DNA from: Azolla caroliniana
Lineage: Eukaryota; Polypodiophyta
Assembly (NCBI GenBank): GCA_043228905.1
Contig: JBHGNT010000018.1
Location: 13,640,001 to 13,704,000, forward strand
DNA: 64,000 nt
Direction: 5' to 3'
Shown here: piece by piece, positions 23,821 to 33,302 of the stretch
How the letters are laid out: the number at the start of each line of letters is the position of its first letter
Numbering within the stretch: the first letter of the stretch is position 1
Made by a program: the position numbers and the translations under genes
The notes under the pieces: model-generated
What the model saw: only the letters and a program-made list of their open reading frames with translations
The model's database searches: none
What the model was told of the DNA's origin: nothing

Positions 23821-25078
23821 ATGATAGTGAATTGTAAACATGCATTTTCAAAGTCGCTTTTACCAGAGTTGATGGGCCGAATAGGAGTGAAAGATGCTTG
23901 GTATGTACTAAAAAAGACTCAGAGTTCGCTAAGCTTTTCAAGAGTAGGCTACAATAGTATAAATGACTTTTGCATGTCTCACATAGACAGAATATACATA
24001 AGCTCGGAACTAGAAAAATATGGCAACAATGTTGAAATCATCGCTGGTTCAGCCTACTCTGATAATATGCATGTTAAGATTACATTAGTCAACTAGAGGA
24101 GGCCAGAAAAAGACTACAACTTGAGGATCCACAATAAGCTTTTGAGGTTGCAGAGGTGGGAAGGAAGATAAGGAGAATATGGGCAAGTAATCCAGTGGGT
24201 TGTGGTGCACTTGATAAACTTAGAGGGAAGATTATTGAAACTTCAATGTATTTGCATGCGAAGACTAAAAATAGAATTTTGAGGTCTAAGGAAAGAGAAG
24301 TGAGATTAAGAAGATCGATAGCAGATGCCCAAAGAATGCTTCAGAAGATCCCATGTGTACTTGGTCTAGAGCAACTCTTGAGGTTGCTAGAGAAATGCTA
24401 CAACGGTTGATTGTGTCTAGAAACATGTCAGATGTTATTCAGGAGTTCAGCGGCATGGTGGAGCAAGAATGGGGATAAGGTAAACCAACAATTTTTTAAG
24501 TATAAAAAGTCGAAAACAAACTGTAGCTACAAACTTAAGTTGATTAAGGAGGATGGATCATTGTCGGAAGATGTATCGGAGATCATGAAGGTGGTCACAA
24601 CACATTATTGTGGGCTATAATTCTCAAACAGTTATAGTATCCTCGAATAGCCTACTCTAAAAAAACTTGTATGGGAGGGAATGCCACAAAGAATTTCAGA
24701 GGTTGCACAAGTTAATCTATCAAGGCCACTCTTGGAATAGGAGGTGTCAGATGTTTTGGTGGGTATATGAAGAGCGTCTTGTCCAAGCATCAACGGATTA
24801 TCAAGAGAATTTTTTGAAATTTTTTGGGAAGTGATGAAGATTAACTTGGTTGATGGTCTAAATGAGGCATGGGATGTTGGGTGCTTGATATTTCTAATTC
24901 CTAAGGTACATGGTCTAATAGGAGATGCAAGGCAATGGAGACCGAGGAAGGCAAAGTTGTGGTGGTTGTTCAAACTAGGTCTAACATTGAAAGAACGGGC
25001 TAACATGGAGGACAAGGTGGCCTGCGCCATAATGAGGGCCTGATCAAGTGTAAGAGAAGGTGGCTTGTAAGAGACCAC
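23821..25078 (+). pseudogene. Non-LTR retrotransposon (LINE) fragment: endonuclease end and RT start
   Basis: Degraded LINE ORF2. The first part (23821-24096) has the C-terminal signature of the AP-type endonuclease, SHIDRIYISSELEKYG then EIIAGSAYSDNMHVKITL (normally SDH; His is replaced by Asn). A linker follows with AAWWSKNGDKVNQQFFKYKK (about 24450-24510), matching the W-x-K-GD-x-N-x-x-FF motif. The start of the RT domain is INGLSREFFEIFWEVMKINL (about 24793-24850) and LIFLIPKVHGLIGDARQWRP (24888-24945). Stops and frameshifts are frequent. The RT active site is absent; the element is cut where the gypsy element begins near 25078. Confidence 0.8.
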
Positions 25079-25129
25079 AACGCAACCCTCAAAGCCTAGG
25101 TGAGGTATGCGACAGACTAGCGAGGGTTA

Positions 25130-26110
25130 AAGAAATCAGCCTCGGGAAGGGGCTGGACTCTGAACCAGTGTTCATAGTCACATATCTCTAGTCGGACGAG
25201 GAGATGTCCTTGATCACCCTCCTCACGGAATTTAGCGACGTGTTCGCATGGTTGTACGTAGATATGAAAGGGGTTTCGGCTGAGGTCGTCACCCATAGTA
25301 TCCTCATGCGAGCCGATGCCCGCCCAATCCGATAAAGGCCACACCCAATGAACCCCAACTACGTCCAACAAGTAAAAGCCGAAATCAACAAAATGTTAGA
25401 TGTAGGCATCATCTACCCCATCGAACGAACCACTTGGGTCTCCCCGATCGTAGTCGTCCCGAAGAAAAGCAGCCAAATCCGCATGTGTCAACTACCGCCA
25501 AGTCAATGAAGCCACCATCAAGGACAACTACCCGGTACCCTACATTGAGCATTTACTTGGAAGAATCGCGGGAGCCGAAGCTTATAGCTTCATCGACGGG
25601 TTCTCGAGGTACAACCAAATCTCGGTGGTGCTTGAGGATCAACACAAGACAACCTTCGCCACCGAATTTGGTACGTTTGCATATAAGCAGATGCCTTTTG
25701 GGCTCACAAGTGCCCTGAGCACCTATCAAAGGGCGGCGGACCGTATCTTCACGGCAAGGTTACAACAAGGGGTGGAGTCCTATGTCGACGATTTATGTTG
25801 CCATTCGAAATGGCATGACCACTTGGCACTACTCCGCTTGACGTTCAAAAAATGCAGGGCCTATCAACTCTCTCTCAACCCACTCAAGTGTTAGTTCTGG
25901 GTCAAGCACGGATTAATATTAGGTCACGTAGTGTCCCGACATGGGATCTCGACCAACGAGGCAAAAGTAAAACTCATCCTAGACATGCCACCTCCCGCGA
26001 ATGAGAAACAACTACAAGGGTTCATGGGGTACACGAGTTATTATAGACGCTTCATCAAGATGTTCGTAGACAAGGCTAGATCAGTCTACGCCTTGCTAAA
26101 GCAGTACACC
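25130..26110 (+). pseudogene. Gypsy reverse transcriptase
   Basis: Starts within the typical lead-in (EISLGKGLDSEPVFIV, then EFSDVFAW) and continues through WVSPIVVVPKKSSQIRM, VNYRQVNEATIKDNYPVPYI, AYSFIDGFSRYNQISVVLED, YKQMPFGLTSALSTYQRA and the active site YVDD at 25781-25792. The connection GHVVSRHGISTNEAKVKLI with FMGYTSYYRRFIKMF ends it. Stops at about 25335, 25892 and 26111 and frame changes near 25490 show it is inactive, but all key Asp residues remain. Confidence 0.92.
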
Positions 26111-26111
26111 T

Positions 26112-26640
26112 AGACTAAAGAGTGCACCTGCTCATTCAAGCTCCTGAAAGAGTGCCTAACTAAGGCTCCCATCCTCTGATCTCCAGACTAGACCAACGAA
26201 TTCCACATTCACACTGATGCCTCCGCCTTCGCAATCGGTGCAGTGCTAGCTCAACCCGGTGAAGGGGCCCTTGACCTACCGATCACCTTGGCTAGTGGCC
26301 AACTGAACGCCGCCGAACGAAATTACTCCACGACTGAGCGAGAAGCTTTGGCCATGGTTTACATCGTGAAAAAGTGCCGACATTACCTCTTGGCATCACG
26401 TTTCTCATTTTTTGTAGATCATCAAGCCCTCCTCTACTTGGTCAACAAAACTCACGCCACGGGATGCATATCCCGATGGATCGTAACGTTACTCGAGTTC
26501 GACTTCAAGGTGGTGGTGAGAAAAGGAAAAGACCATGTACTCGCCGATCATTTCTCCCGAATACCAAACGGAGAAGAAGCCACGGGCATTGACGACGAAA
26601 CACCAGATGCAACATTATTCATGATCGACAGGTCTGTACC
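26112..26640 (+). pseudogene. Gypsy RNase H domain
   Basis: RNase H removes the RNA strand during reverse transcription. FHIHTDASAFAIGAVLAQ (about 26198-26250) carries the first catalytic Asp. NAAERNYSTTEREALAMVY contains the catalytic Glu, FFVDHQALLYLV the third Asp, and RKGKDHVLADHFSR the last Asp. Stops at 26111-26113, 26177 and about 26188 precede it; from 26243 to 26989 the frame is open. Confidence 0.92.
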
Positions 26641-26729
26641 ATCATGGGCATCAGACATTGTTCGCGCCTTAACCGAAGGGGTATCTTTCCTAAAACAACT
26701 AAGTCGGGCACATGCACTTGTCTTGTTAA

Positions 26730-28151
26730 GGAAATGTGGCCCCTTCACGATGCTCAGAGGCAACTTGTATCGAAGAGGGAACGATGATGTCCTTCGAAGG
26801 TGTGTGCCGAACCATGATATCATCGCCATCCTCAAACAAGCTCATTGCGGCAACGACAACAGTCATGAGGTCATGAGGTCAGCACACGCAAGTTCCTCCA
26901 GTCCGGCCTATGGTGGCCAACACTATTCAAAGACACATATGAGTATGTATGCCGATGTGATGAGTGCCAGCGTTTCAAACATCCGTTGAAAGAGGATTTC
27001 AACACATTAAACCCGGTGGTGGCATGGCAACCGTTCGAGAAAGGAGGTATCGACTTTATCGGCCCAATCAGCCCAACCTCCAACGTCAATTGATACATAA
27101 TAATTGCCACTGACCAGCTACCAAGTGGGTGGAAGCTAAAGCTTGCGTTAATGCTGACGCACGTAGCACCACCAAATTCCTATACGAAAACGTCATAACG
27201 CGGTTTGGATGTCCGCTCGAGATCATTAGTGATCAAGGCTCTCATTTCCTCAACGAAGTGATAGCACATCTACTAGGCGAATTTATGGTGACACACTACA
27301 AGAGCTCCCCTTATTACCCTTGGTGCAACGGACAAGCGGAAAGCACGAATAAGATGTTATGCGCAGTGCTCACAAAGATAATCGCCGCTTCGCGGTCTGA
27401 TTGGAGCACCAAACTCGAAGCGGCATTGTGGGCTTTCCGCACTTCCTACAAAGTCGCAACTCGCCACATGCCATTCAAACTAGTATATGGATAGGAAGCG
27501 GTATTGCCCATCGAGTTCCTTGTCTCCAGCCTCTGGATAGCCGTACAAGAACGATGGGACGGGGACCCCCTCCCATCACGCCTAGAGAACCTAGAACGGT
27601 TGACCGAAACTCGCCTTATCGCATTCCAAGCACTCTTGACAGAGAAAGCCAATGGAAAGGCGTGGCACGACAACAAAGTAAGAGATAAAGATCTCGCTGA
27701 AGGAGACATGGCACTCAAATTCTCCTCTCAACGGCACAAAAAGAAGCTCAAATTACGGGGTGAAGGCCCATATGTGGTGTCAGAGATTACCAAGATAGGA
27801 GCATGTCGAATACGCACACTCGAAGGCCTCCACATCCCAGGATTCATCAATGGGAGCAAGCTCAAACATTACTACATACCCCTCACCCTTGAAGCCCTAC
27901 TCACAGCTCGACAACGAGAAGTGGAAGCCAAACTTAAGGCATCCGAAGGCCAAATGGCCCGACTAGAAACTGACCTCCGCAATACGCAAGCAAAATTGAA
28001 ACTACAAGGGGACACCCACCTGGCAACCATGGCTAAGGCGGTCAACTCTAATGATGGGACGAAGCAACTACCATGCGTCACCGACGGCGTACCTTTAACA
28101 GCGGTAATCGACACCGGAGCATCACTAACACTTTTCTCCTTCGAAACATAG
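26730..28151 (+). pseudogene. Gypsy integrase with C-terminal coiled coil and DTGAS extension
   Basis: The zinc-binding region is around 26830-26980 (AHCG...GGQHYSKTH, then CDECQRFKHP after a frameshift). The catalytic core has GGIDFIGPISP (about 27045), IISDQGSHF (27220-27246) and NGQAESTNK (about 27325), giving the D, D, E triad. From 27129 to 28151 the frame is open except for one TAG at 27492-27494. The C-terminal domain (KLKLRGEGPYVVSEI, then IPGFINGSKLKHYY) is followed in the same frame by a coiled coil of about 50 residues (TARQREVEAKLKASEGQMAR...). Then comes a retropepsin-like motif, LTAVIDTGASLTLFSF (DTGAS codons 28110-28124), before a TAG at 28149. Confidence 0.88.
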
Positions 28152-28310
28152 GGACGTTTAGGTCACCCAGACCTTGAAATATGCAATGACAACTTCCGTG
28201 GCTTCGATGGGTCCACATCATGTTGTCTTGGAACCTTCGTGTGTAACATCAAGATAGAATACAACGACCACTCAATTCGAGTTCGGGTACTCCCACCCGA
28301 AGTGATGTAA
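28050..28310 (+). pseudogene. Retropepsin-like domain downstream of integrase
   Basis: In frame with integrase. The pattern is: strand LPCVTDGVPLTAVIDTGAS, a stop, then continued homology in the same frame, including FRGFDGSTSCCLGTFVCNI and IRVRVLPPEV. This fits the usual retropepsin layout (catalytic DTGA, a flap-like region, then a second hydrophobic-Gly pattern). The protease of gypsy elements normally precedes RT, so the placement is odd. Not searched; the call rests on motif order. Confidence 0.6.
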
Positions 28311-28588
28311 ACCCAATGCCTCCTCGGTTTTTGATTAATGTCACATAAGCGAATGTCTCCTGTCACCAAGCAAGAACATTGTCTCCTTCCAAACGGAAAA
28401 TGGGGTGAGGTCCGAGAGACTCGTTACAACAACACTCGAATCACGTCCCACCAATCTCGATGAGCTCCAAAGTGCAAAACCGCCCAATCAAAAGGAACGG
28501 GCACACCCACCGGCCATCCATGACTAGAGCAACGCTAACATCAGAACAAAGACACCCTTGCCACGCAAATGGGTGAACATCTACGCAA

Positions 28589-29359
28589 TGTCGCGTTGTT
28601 ACGCGCGTGCGTGGAGAAAGGCGGGACCACGAGGGTCTGGACTAGGGAGTGACGGAGCGTAGGAAGTCGTACTTCACCATTTTTGGGGCATCCCAAGAGC
28701 ACACCGGAAGCAACAGAAGGGAGAGAGAGAAAGAGAGGGAGCGCGCACTTAACACCGACTCACGCACACACACGCACACACACACACAGGCCGATCCGAC
28801 TCACGCCCTTATGTACAGGAAATGTAGGAAAGGGGAAGCACCGGACACCAACAGAGACGCGAATATACACGAACAGACGCAAATGTATATATATAAAAGG
28901 AAGAATACATTCCCAGCTTCGAGCTGGACCTTGGTAGGGTAGGTTACAGCAGCAGTCTGCTGCCAAGCCACTGTCCGGGGAGCTCTCAGGCTCGTCACGC
29001 GGAGCGGGGTCTTGCACAGGAGACCTAGTAGAGACAACCCTCAACGGTCGACCTCCCCGCCAAGAAAAAGAAGAAGAAAACTAACTCTAAACCTAATGGT
29101 ATACCCTCTGACACAAAACGGGCAACCCTTTCACAAAGGGCGCTCCCTTCCTTTTATAGAACAAGGAGAGGGATGCGTTACAATGTGGGATAAATCCCGA
29201 CTTACAAGGGATCGCCTGTCCCGACTTGACTAGCCTTCGGCACCATAAAGGCGCCCTTGTTATTCACACTAAATGTACAAGGTTGAGCACACACGCTGCA
29301 CCCCGCCGATGTAGCCAATGTTTCTCGATTTCCGCCTCTGGCCGAAATTCTTCACGACA
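28589..29359 (-). mobile_element. LTR of gypsy family A (probably solo)
   Basis: Begins TGTCGCGTTGTTACGCGCG and ends TTCACGACA, the same inverted-end design as 60881-61613 (TGTCACG...CATGACA). It shares long stretches with 1901-2490. The plus-strand Pol on its left is in the opposite orientation, and neither a PBS nor family-A coding sequence adjoins it, so it is most likely a solo LTR inserted in the giant element. Flanking 5-mers (CGCAA, GCGAT) do not match, so no target duplication is confirmed. The minus strand carries a TATAAAAGG box near 29150. Confidence 0.7.
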
Positions 29360-30830
29360 GCGATTTTCGCTGAAGGACCATGCCGCGGAGAACGTGCTAT
29401 TTGGCGAGTCAGAAAAGCAGTCACAAACGCTCAAGGTTGGCACAAAGGTGCCACTAGCTTCTGGGTCTCGAAACGAAGCTGGCTCCCCGCCCGCGACCGT
29501 ACCGCGACTGCACGAGACACCCGACCACTGCGCACATTGGTCAAATACCCCGCCCAGGTTAAGGCCATGGAAATCGACGGGAATAAACAGCTAGGAGGCC
29601 GAACGCTTCACAAGCCCTCCACGTCCCTTCGACAAAAACGTCACGAGTCTCGATCCTTAAAAATATACAAAGACCCTCAGACAACACTCGAACAACACAC
29701 CCCCCACATCCATCCCCTCAAGTCTTCCCGGAAACTCCTAATTCCCCCAAACCCTCACGACACCCCTGGTGGACCCCCGTCCAACCCTACCGTCCGCATG
29801 CAAACCTTGGCCGCCCCAAAAAACTTTTAAACCCACCCCCTACCTTATGTTATCCTGACCATCAACTACTCGACCCGTCTTCTCCCTCGACCTTTGTATC
29901 GCGCCTGGTAGACCATAACACCCCCTCCGGTCTACGTATTAGTATTTCCGATCGTCGAGTTACCCTTTAATTTTAGGGGTACCATGAACGATTATTTTTT
30001 ATTATTTGCAGGTGAGCTATTTTTGGTTCAACTTGTTCTTTTTCGTATTACGTCACATAGTCATTTCGGTTTCTTTAAATCTTCTGTTTTATTTTCATTT
30101 TTGACTGTTTGTTTTTTATCTATAGTCGTCTTGGTTGTTTTATCCTTTGTTTGCGTTTTATTTCCTTGTTTTGATTTTGTTTTCGATTGTTGTTTATCTA
30201 TCAACGTCTCGTCTTTTTTATTATTATGGCTTTCGTGTTTTCCTTGTTTTTTTTTCTTTTTTGTTGTTGTTTTTAGGCTCGTCTCGGTTCACTTTCTCTC
30301 TCTCTCTCTCTCTCTTACTTTGTTTTGGCTGCTTTTCTCTTCTTCCTCCTTTCCCCTCACAACCCTTTCTTCTCCCTCTTTTCCCTCACAACCCTCTCTC
30401 TTTTCTGCAACGTTCTCCCTCCTCCCTCTGCGCTTACGCTCCTGCCCCCGCAGGTTGCATGCTTCCTACCGCTGCCTCGTCTTCTGCACGTCGTGTCTAA
30501 CCACTACTTCCTCCTCGGGTAGGTCTCCTCCTCTGTTTTACTTCGAGCCGCGCCTTGCGAGCTACCTCTTCCTGTTTACATCCACACCTCCTCCTCCTCG
30601 CCTCATGCGTATTACCGCTTCTTCCCTCGGTAGGTCCCACCCTCTATCATCGATTGTTGTGTTTCGTTACTTCGTTATTTTTCTCACCTGCGTCCTCGGT
30701 CCCGGACAACGCCATGCACTTCGCCTCCCCCAGTGGCAGCCATGACGGCAGCCACGTCATTTTCCCACCTCCTCTGGTCGCTGGCAATTATTGGGCCGCT
30801 TTACGCGCGTCCTCGTCGCTTTCCTTTACC
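29360..30830 (+). other. Non-coding spacer with T-rich tract in the giant element
   Basis: Contains an open frame at 29318-29830 without recognisable domains, which begins inside the LTR and is probably noise. From 29984 to 30745 the sequence is extremely T/C-rich and gives a Phe/Leu/Ser-only open frame. Donor-like CGGGTAGGTCTCC and CGGTAGGTCCC (30518, 30628) and the acceptor-like CCCCGCAG before 32014 suggest a leader intron rather than protein. Confidence 0.45.
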
Positions 30831-30835
30831 ACCGC

Positions 30836-31127
30836 TTCGAGGAGTCTAACTCCTCGAACCCCTCCCCACCAGTTCGAGGAGCCTACCTCCTCGAACCTCT
30901 CACCGGTTCGAGGAGCCTAACCCCTCGAACCCCTCCCCACCGGTTCGAGGAGACTAACTCCTCGAAACCCTCACCGGTTCGAGGAGGCTAACTCCTCAAA
31001 CCCCCTAACCCCGGTTCGAGAAGGCTTACTCTTCGAACCCCTCCCTGGTTCCCCCCCCCCCACCGGTTCGAGGAGCCTAACTTCTCGAAACCCCCACCGG
31101 TTCGAGGAGACTAACTCCTCGAACCCC
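30836..31127. repeat. Tandem array of palindromic hairpins (left part)
   Basis: About eight copies of a unit containing GGTTCGAGGAG, a loop of about five bases (often CCTAA or ACTAA), then CTCCTCGAACC, separated by short C-rich linkers such as CCCTCCCCACC. Unit spacing is about 36-40 bp. Most copies can form a 10-11 bp perfect or near-perfect stem. Confidence 0.9.
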
Positions 31128-31132
31128 CTAAC

Positions 31133-31777
31133 TGTTGGGATTTCGGTCCCTCCGGATGGGATGTCCGGAGATGAATGACGGCAAGCCCGGTTGCGGTTAC
31201 GGAGCCGGATGATGAATACCCCGGCTACGGAGCCGGATGATGAATACCCCGGCTACGGAGCCGGATGATGAAGACCCCGGTTACGGAGCCGGATGACGAA
31301 TGTACCCGGAGAGAGATCCGGATGCGGGGACATATTTGTGAATATGTTTGCCAAGGGCCCTTGAGGCTATATTTGTAAATAGCCCGAAAGTCATATGTGT
31401 ATAAATATGACTTAGGGCAAATAGTTTTTGTTGTTGCTCATTTTCTGTTTTCACTGAGAGGAAGCGAAGTGAGAGCAGCCGAGAGAGAGATAGAGCGCGA
31501 GAGAGACGAAGAGGTAGACGCCTCTGTGTATTTCCGCCGCCTGTGGCGAGGACAGCGAGCTCAAGGTCGTTGCCTTGCAGCTCGCCATTGTATATTTCTC
31601 TGTGCATAGTTTGGTTTGGAGTCTCGCACTCCCGTGGTTTTTCCCGTATAGGGTTTTCCACGTTAATTCCTGTGTATCGCGTCTTTCTCTGTATTTCCTA
31701 TTTTTCTGCTGCATTGATCCGCGATTACTCGGTTGTGGCCCAGTGGTGAAGGTGAATCCAAGCGTTGATTCCCGACA
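31133..31777. mobile_element. Solo LTR with 5-bp target duplication
   Basis: A 645-bp sequence from TGTTGGGATTTCGGTCCC to ...GATTCCCGACA, flanked on both sides by CTAAC (31128-31132 and 31778-31782). It holds four 28-bp tandem repeats (GGAGCCGGATGATGAATACC type, 31198-31305) and GTATAAATATG near 31398 as a TATA box on the plus strand. It was inserted into the hairpin array. A copia-type LTR is likely from the TGTTGGGA start. Confidence 0.88.
31198..31305. repeat. 28-bp tandem repeats in the solo LTR
   Basis: Copies of GGAGCCGGAT start at 31201, 31229, 31257 and 31285, a constant 28-bp period, with small substitutions in the last copy. They lie in the U3-like part, upstream of the TATA box. 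Confidence 0.88.
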
Positions 31778-31782
31778 CTAAC

Positions 31783-31872
31783 CCCGGTTCGAGGAGGCTT
31801 ACTCCTTGAACCCCTCACCGGTGCGAGGAGACTTAATCCTCGAACCCCTCCTTGGTTCGAGGAGAGATTCCC
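31783..31872. repeat. Hairpin array, right part
   Basis: Continuation of the palindromic array after the solo LTR: two further full units (GGTTCGAGGAGGCTTACTCC, and GGTGCGAGGAGACTTAATCC followed by TCGAACC) and one half unit. They are more degenerate than the left copies. Confidence 0.8.
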
Positions 31873-32023
31873 TACACGCTAAAATCATCGATCCCTCAAC
31901 CCCTTCAAATCCCCATCCTACCTCACTGCAGTACATCATTCTTGTAAATAGGTCCATACAATACGCACGAATTCGTACACCCCATTTAACTATACTAATC
32001 CTTTTCCCCGCAGGTTGTAATCA

Positions 32024-32989
32024 ATGGCATCCACTCAATTCATCAAACTCCTCCACGCTTACTACCTCGACGCCGGTTGCGGTTCCTTGGTCATTCCAGC
32101 TGAGTTCAACAACACCCGATGTACTTACCGGGTACCCACAACCACCACGCAACTCAAGTACCTCGAACCCAACATGTTCGACACCCTTTCCCGACTCGGC
32201 CTCAAGTTCTTCCTCGGGATTGGCCCATGGGGTGTACTGCCCGAGCTGGTCAACCGGTTCCTCGTAGGGTACAACCCCGACATTGGCCACGTTCACGGAT
32301 ACTCCCTCCATCGAATTCCAATTCACCGTCGCCAACGTTTGCGCTACGCTACATTTGCCGACGGATGGCATCCCCTTCCGTACCACGAAGACCCGTGGTG
32401 TCGTCCCTAGCATCATCCCCGCCGTCTACTCCGAATATTCTTGGCGTGAAGGTTGGCGTTACACCGAAATCCCCCCTCGACCATTGTAGCGCAATTGCCT
32501 AGATCGGTGACACCGCATCTACCGATTCCACCGCCCACATCACCAACGAGTTCGTCAAGTGGGCACATGATCCTCAACCGGTCCAGTGGGCTCACGAGCT
32601 TGTTTGATGGGTCAGAGAATGGCAAACACGGCCCAAATCGACAGTCAATTTCGCGTGGTTCCTCACTCGTTACCTATGCGCAAAGTTCAACATCGGGTCT
32701 CCAATCCCTCCCTTCATACGCTGCCAGGAACGACACCGCAAGATAACCGTACCAGGCCAACACGAGCGTCTCCGCATCCCCGAACGTGACTTCTTAAGAC
32801 AGGTACACCAAGGTGAACGGTAACGCCCACCAGCGCACAAACAACCCCAAATCACCCACGTGACGACTGAAGATACCCTTGATACCCTTGAGGATATCAC
32901 AAATCGTGTCAAGGAATTCCAGACACGCGAATTCACCCCCACCGAAATCCAGGTCTTGTCTACTACATTCCACTATGTGTCTCATTAGA
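32024..32989 (+). pseudogene. Unassigned coding region in giant element, first part
   Basis: Begins ATGGCATCCACTCAATTC, ten bases after an acceptor-like CCCCGCAG. It translates as MASTQFIKLLHAYYLDAGCG, and shifts frame near 32280 into ATFTDTPSIEFQFTVANVCA. It then shifts again near 32500 into ITNEFVKWAHDPQPVQWAHE, continuing to about 32840 and ending with TPTEIQVLSTTFHYVSH. The successive frames give consistent, non-repetitive, protein-like sequence, so one decayed ORF of roughly 320 residues is likely. I recognise no domain. It lies between Pol and the 3' LTR. Confidence 0.5.
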
Positions 32990-33302
32990 CCATGGCCACG
33001 ACCCCTCGTTCCCGCAGCTGCACCACAGAATCAATCCTTCGTGACCTACGGAACCCGACGGCCCCACCCCTACCAACCTCGCTAACCTCTCTTCCCCGAG
33101 AATCCCCACCTGCCTCCCCTGGCACAAACAACCAGCCACCACCGCCCATGACCACCGAAGACACGCCGCAACCTCGACCTCGTAAGCTCACTCGTCACAA
33201 TGCCCTTGAAGCCGAAAACTCCCTTCTTCCTCCTGAGAACCCCAACCCACCATCATCCCCAAGCCCGGTCATCACCCCTCAACCCACCTTTGCATTACCT
33301 AG

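Noticed and set aside
24632-25078. 148-residue minus-strand open frame
   Set aside because: It is the antisense shadow of the LINE; the plus strand carries endonuclease and RT motifs.
29984-30745. 253-residue open frame as a membrane protein
   Set aside because: It is almost only Phe, Leu, Ser, Val and Cys, from a T/C-rich tract without domain features. The tract fits a leader or intron better.
30836-31872. CRISPR-like repeat array
   Set aside because: Units are palindromic with very short C-rich linkers, not unique spacers, and the context is plant retroelement DNA.
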